Of a stretch of DNA of 7,842 nucleotides, positions 6,201 through 7,842 are shown one piece after another (position 1 is the stretch's first letter; each line of letters starts with the position of its first letter). The stretch comes from Flavobacteriales bacterium (lineage in GTDB: Bacteria > Bacteroidota > Bacteroidia > DT-38): positions 1-7,842 of the forward strand of contig JABSPR010000032.1 of the NCBI GenBank assembly GCA_013214975.1, read 5' to 3'. Position numbers and translations under genes: made by a program. The notes under the pieces are model-generated. The model made no database searches. It had not been told where the DNA came from and saw only the letters and a list, made by a program, of their open reading frames with translations.

Positions 6201-7842
6201 ACATATTTCATAGATCGCTGGGGTATACAAACCCCTCCATCACTAGATTTAAATGGTTTAGCATCTAACGGACAAGATTATGCGACACAATTTTCTGAAG
6301 GTGGTGTACCTGTAAATATTGCAAGTTCTGGAGCTGCAACGATTACAGATATTGAGAGCACGGATTTGTTACAGATGACTTTTACAGTGGATGGTATTGC
6401 AGATGCTCCAAATGAAGTCTTTAATATAAACGGGACCGATATTGTACTCAGTACCAATACTGCTACGATAATCCCTACTGCCAATAGCTTGCCTAGGCTG
6501 CAAATCACTGTTACTGCTGGTATAGGTGGAGATGCAGGTAAGCAGATTGTACTTCTGGAAGAAGTAAACGGTAGTGATGTTGTGATAGATCTTGCTATTA
6601 CAGATGCCCAATCTATTCTTAGGGGTATTACTTACACCAATAATGAGCCGTTTGTATCCATAAACACTGGAATTCGGGACATTGAAATTACCGCGACAGA
6701 TACAGAAAGTAACGAATCTGCCGTGGTGAATTGTGAAATGGATGTAATTACTGGAGCACCTGCTCTTGATTTGAATGGACCTGTAACTGCAGGGGGGAAT
6801 TATTCAACTAGTTATGTAAACCTTGCGACTGAAAACATATCCGATGTTACAGCAACTCTTACGGCCGGTAATAGTGTTCAATCATTAGAACTGTTTTTAG
6901 CTGTACAAGATTTGAATTTGGAAAATTTCAACATCAGTGGAGTGGCTTATGATATTTCTACGAATTTTTCACACGTTAACATGGATGCTCTTCCAGAACT
7001 CGCATCAGTAGATATTAACGTTACTGTTTCTGAAGTGACGTCTGGGTTAAATGCGGGAAAGCAAAGTGTACTTATTGAACCTGTTGGTGGCATAGCTACC
7101 GCCGCTGAAATGCAAGAATTATTACGTAACATCACTTATGAGCATCTTGCAGGTTCATTCTCAACCGACGATAGAATTGTTGGTGTTGTTACAACTGATA
7201 TAATTCCTTTATCCTCACCTCAAGTAAATACTACTCTTGTTGCAATTGATGAATATACCTGGACAGGGACAACAAATACGGTTTGGAATTTAGCTACCAA
7301 TTGGGACAATAGTCTTGTGCCTCCAGCTAGTGCGAACGTTACAATTCCAAGTACAGGGAATCTTCCAATATTAGATCAGAATAGGACGATTGGAGATTTA
7401 ACTTGCACCAGCACAACCTTAGATTTAAATACTTTCGATTTAGATGTTGAGGGAGATGTAACTATTGATGCGGGCGTGATAAGTGGCGGTGAATTAATTT
7501 TTTCTGGAACTGCAAAGCAGTTGGTATCGATTGTAGGTGCGTTTAGTGTTGACGACGTGACGATAAATAATTCAAATGGCGTCGAAATATTGTCGGGTGC
7601 TATGGACTTGTCGGGTAGCCTAACTTTAACTTCTGGAGATTTTATAACCAATAACAGATTCACGTTAATATCTAATGCAAGTGGATCTGCACGTATGGCT
7701 GAGATAGGTGGAGGAGGAATTATAGGTAATATTACAGTGCAAACATATTATGGGTTGTCATCGGGTGGCTACTCTGCAGGGTGGCACGAAATATCATCTT
7801 GTATTACTAATGCAACTGTAAGCGATTGGCAAGATGAAGTTT
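3228..7842 (+). CDS. Giant secreted LamG-like / cadherin-like repeat protein, 3' end missing
   Basis: One frame runs without a stop from ATG 3228 to the right edge, at least 1538 codons. The first 27 residues are a signal peptide (basic Arg3, hydrophobic I-L-L-I-F-I-A-I, then V-L-A before Gln28). Domains in order: LamG-like jellyroll (about 31-290), cadherin-like domain (292-464), related cadherin-like domain (465-624), a different cadherin-like domain (625-746), a second LamG-like (747-1004), two more cadherin-like domains (1005-1177 and 1178-1337), then from Y-T-W-T-G at 1343 a module with N-W-D and V-P motifs, common in T9SS-exported proteins. Acidic D-A-Q-D-I-D-G-D stretches and D-A-D-G-D suggest calcium-binding loops. 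The expected T9SS sorting domain would lie beyond the window. A cell-surface adhesin or glycan-binding role is inferred; no catalytic motif is recognised. The start is supported by the signal peptide. The gene stands alone, with 605 bases before it. Confidence 0.88.
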   Translation, partial: MTRTIAPSILLIFIAITSFFVTGNVLAQTLPSTGLVLHYDAQDIDGDDDLLDQPSNGSAITTWVNKSSSDDAIATGGNEPTFDANGLNSNGAVSFDGINDLFTIADSDDLNTEATTNEISLAIVLETGANIDTNRIIYEQGGGARGYSFVIQDNHIFAGVWNNAEWDVGHQYKSVDLGAVTANTTYFITIVQSSSSGVDATNTLSIYLNGSLASSVNHVDPQSAHGGDIGLGRVNGGTVLPADDVVGNNANTDYYQGVIGEFLIWKSALSATEINELNTYFLDRWSIQTSPALDLNGLASNGQNYATQFSEGGVPANIANSGSASITDIESTYLSQMTFKVAGILDGTNEIFNINGTDIVLTTNAVTTIPAANSLPKMQSTISAGTGADAGKQIVLLESVDAGDNVIDLSITDAQSILRGITYTNNEPLVSIDTGVRDIEITATDTESNESAVVNCEMDVITGAPALDLNGPVAAGGNYSTSYVNLATENISDATATLTAGNSVQSLELFLAVQDMNLENFNISGVAYDISTNFSYTDMDASPELSLVDIDITVSEVLTGLNAGKQSVLIEPVGGIATAAEMQELLRNITYQHLAGSFSTEDRIVGVVTTDIIPLSSSQVNTTLDIATPPVNSVPGTQSTEANTLLSITNISCSDADGDLNNVRLEAKSLGVLDVTISGGVVRTGNGVDIMILTGTEIDINATLASLTYTSVITTGNEILEVTATDDLSATDIDEITISINPPPLSGLVLHYDAQDIDGDGDFTDQPVDGSNVTPWTNQSSSDNAIAAGGNEPTFSTTGLGANGAISFDGTNDFFIIANSTELNEEATTEEISLAIVLETGASVGGDQIIYEQGGATRGYSFVIQGGHIYAGVWNIAEWDVGHQYKSVDLGAVSINTTYFITIVQNSSSGVDATNTLSIYLNGSLSSSVSHVDPQSAHGDGIALGYVNTGTVLPADNSTLNAGGANFFQGFIGEFMIWKNALSSTEIDDLNTYFIDRWGIQTPPSLDLNGLASNGQDYATQFSEGGVPVNIASSGAATITDIESTDLLQMTFTVDGIADAPNEVFNINGTDIVLSTNTATIIPTANSLPRLQITVTAGIGGDAGKQIVLLEEVNGSDVVIDLAITDAQSILRGITYTNNEPFVSINTGIRDIEITATDTESNESAVVNCEMDVITGAPALDLNGPVTAGGNYSTSYVNLATENISDVTATLTAGNSVQSLELFLAVQDLNLENFNISGVAYDISTNFSHVNMDALPELASVDINVTVSEVTSGLNAGKQSVLIEPVGGIATAAEMQELLRNITYEHLAGSFSTDDRIVGVVTTDIIPLSSPQVNTTLVAIDEYTWTGTTNTVWNLATNWDNSLVPPASANVTIPSTGNLPILDQNRTIGDLTCTSTTLDLNTFDLDVEGDVTIDAGVISGGELIFSGTAKQLVSIVGAFSVDDVTINNSNGVEILSGAMDLSGSLTLTSGDFITNNRFTLISNASGSARMAEIGGGGIIGNITVQTYYGLSSGGYSAGWHEISSCITNATVSDWQDEV
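3327..5099 (+). repeat. Internal duplication, copy 1 (591 codons)
   Basis: This unit runs from G-L-V-L-H-Y-D-A-Q to Q-V-N-T-T-L and matches 5466-7238 at a constant offset of 2139 nt, with no indel seen in the codon-by-codon comparison. It encodes one LamG-like domain (to about 4100) and two cadherin-like domains (4101-4619 and 4620-5099). These two are distant relatives of each other, sharing A-L-D-L-N-G near the start, A-G-K-Q then V-L then E in the middle, and L-R-x-I-T-Y near the end. Confidence 0.9.
5100..5465 (+). other. Cadherin-like linker domain between the two large units
   Basis: A 122-codon in-frame segment with no counterpart after copy 2. It has the marks of bacterial cadherin-like or Ig-like repeats: V-P-G-T-Q-S-T at the start, S-D-A-D-G-D (a likely calcium-binding turn), L-T-G-T-E-I-D-I-N-A-T-L-A-S-L-T-Y and a closing V-T-A-T-D-D. 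It differs from the A-L-D-L-N-G type cadherin-like domains on both sides. It may space the two units or be the remnant of a longer array. Confidence 0.7.
5466..7238 (+). repeat. Internal duplication, copy 2 (591 codons)
   Basis: In-register copy of 3327-5099, with LamG-like (to about 6239) and two cadherin-like domains (6240-6758 and 6759-7238). The LamG-like part is about three quarters identical in protein by eye. The last domain is about 90% identical, with long exact DNA runs: 41 nt at 6870-6910, 38 nt at 6933-6970 and 47 nt at 7170-7216. The unit ends at Q-V-N-T-T-L; unrelated sequence follows. Confidence 0.9.

Noticed and set aside
3327..7238. CRISPR array or mobile-element repeat
   Set aside because: The repeats are long, in coding phase and within one open frame; no transposase, terminal inverted repeats or spacers are present.
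3341..7663. Several minus-strand reading frames of 62-122 codons opposite the giant gene
   Set aside because: They lie wholly antisense to a continuous coding frame, recur at equivalent places in both repeat copies, and show Ser/Val/Ile-rich composition expected from reversed adhesin codons.

Overview
The window looks like a stretch of chromosome from a member of the Bacteroidota, most likely a flavobacterium or cytophagian. It is AT-rich. Genes lack clear Shine-Dalgarno sequences. One gene carries the YPNP-type C-terminal sorting domain of the type IX secretion system (T9SS). A very large secreted repeat protein has the domain mix typical of this phylum (LamG-like, cadherin-like, and a W-T-G/N-W module). 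The placement is inferred from protein style; no rRNA or other marker gene is present.

Layout. (1) Positions 1-425, plus strand: the 3' part of a gene for a probable periplasmic or secreted heavy-metal-binding-domain protein, cut by the left edge. (2) Positions 483-1487, minus strand: a complete NADP-dependent, quinone-oxidoreductase-like member of the MDR (medium-chain dehydrogenase/reductase) family, convergent with gene 1. (3) Positions 1675-2622, plus strand: a secreted T9SS cargo gene broken by an in-frame TAA at 1984-1986. The reading frame is otherwise open to a recognisable sorting domain. (4) Positions 2623-3227: a gene-free stretch containing the decayed 5' end of a second copy of the oxidoreductase gene (minus strand, about 2721-2782), a possible half terminator, several small hairpins and a tiny signal-peptide-like reading frame. 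(5) Positions 3228 to beyond 7842, plus strand: one uninterrupted reading frame of at least 1538 codons, cut by the right edge, encoding a giant secreted modular protein.

The giant protein is the main feature. After a signal peptide it contains a 591-codon unit (LamG-like domain plus two cadherin-like domains) present twice in exact register, 2139 nt apart. A 122-codon cadherin-like domain of another type separates the two units. After the second unit comes a module starting Y-T-W-T-G that continues off the window. The two units are not evenly diverged: the cadherin-like 3' parts are much closer in DNA than the LamG-like 5' parts, which suggests local homogenisation or conversion between copies.

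The genes do not form an obvious pathway or operon. Genes 2 and 3 are divergent and genes 1 and 2 convergent. The stretch between 1.5 and 3.2 kb shows several signs of decay and rearrangement (nonsense codon, abnormal tail after the sorting domain, truncated paralogue). I see no defence system, CRISPR array, RNA gene or intact mobile element.
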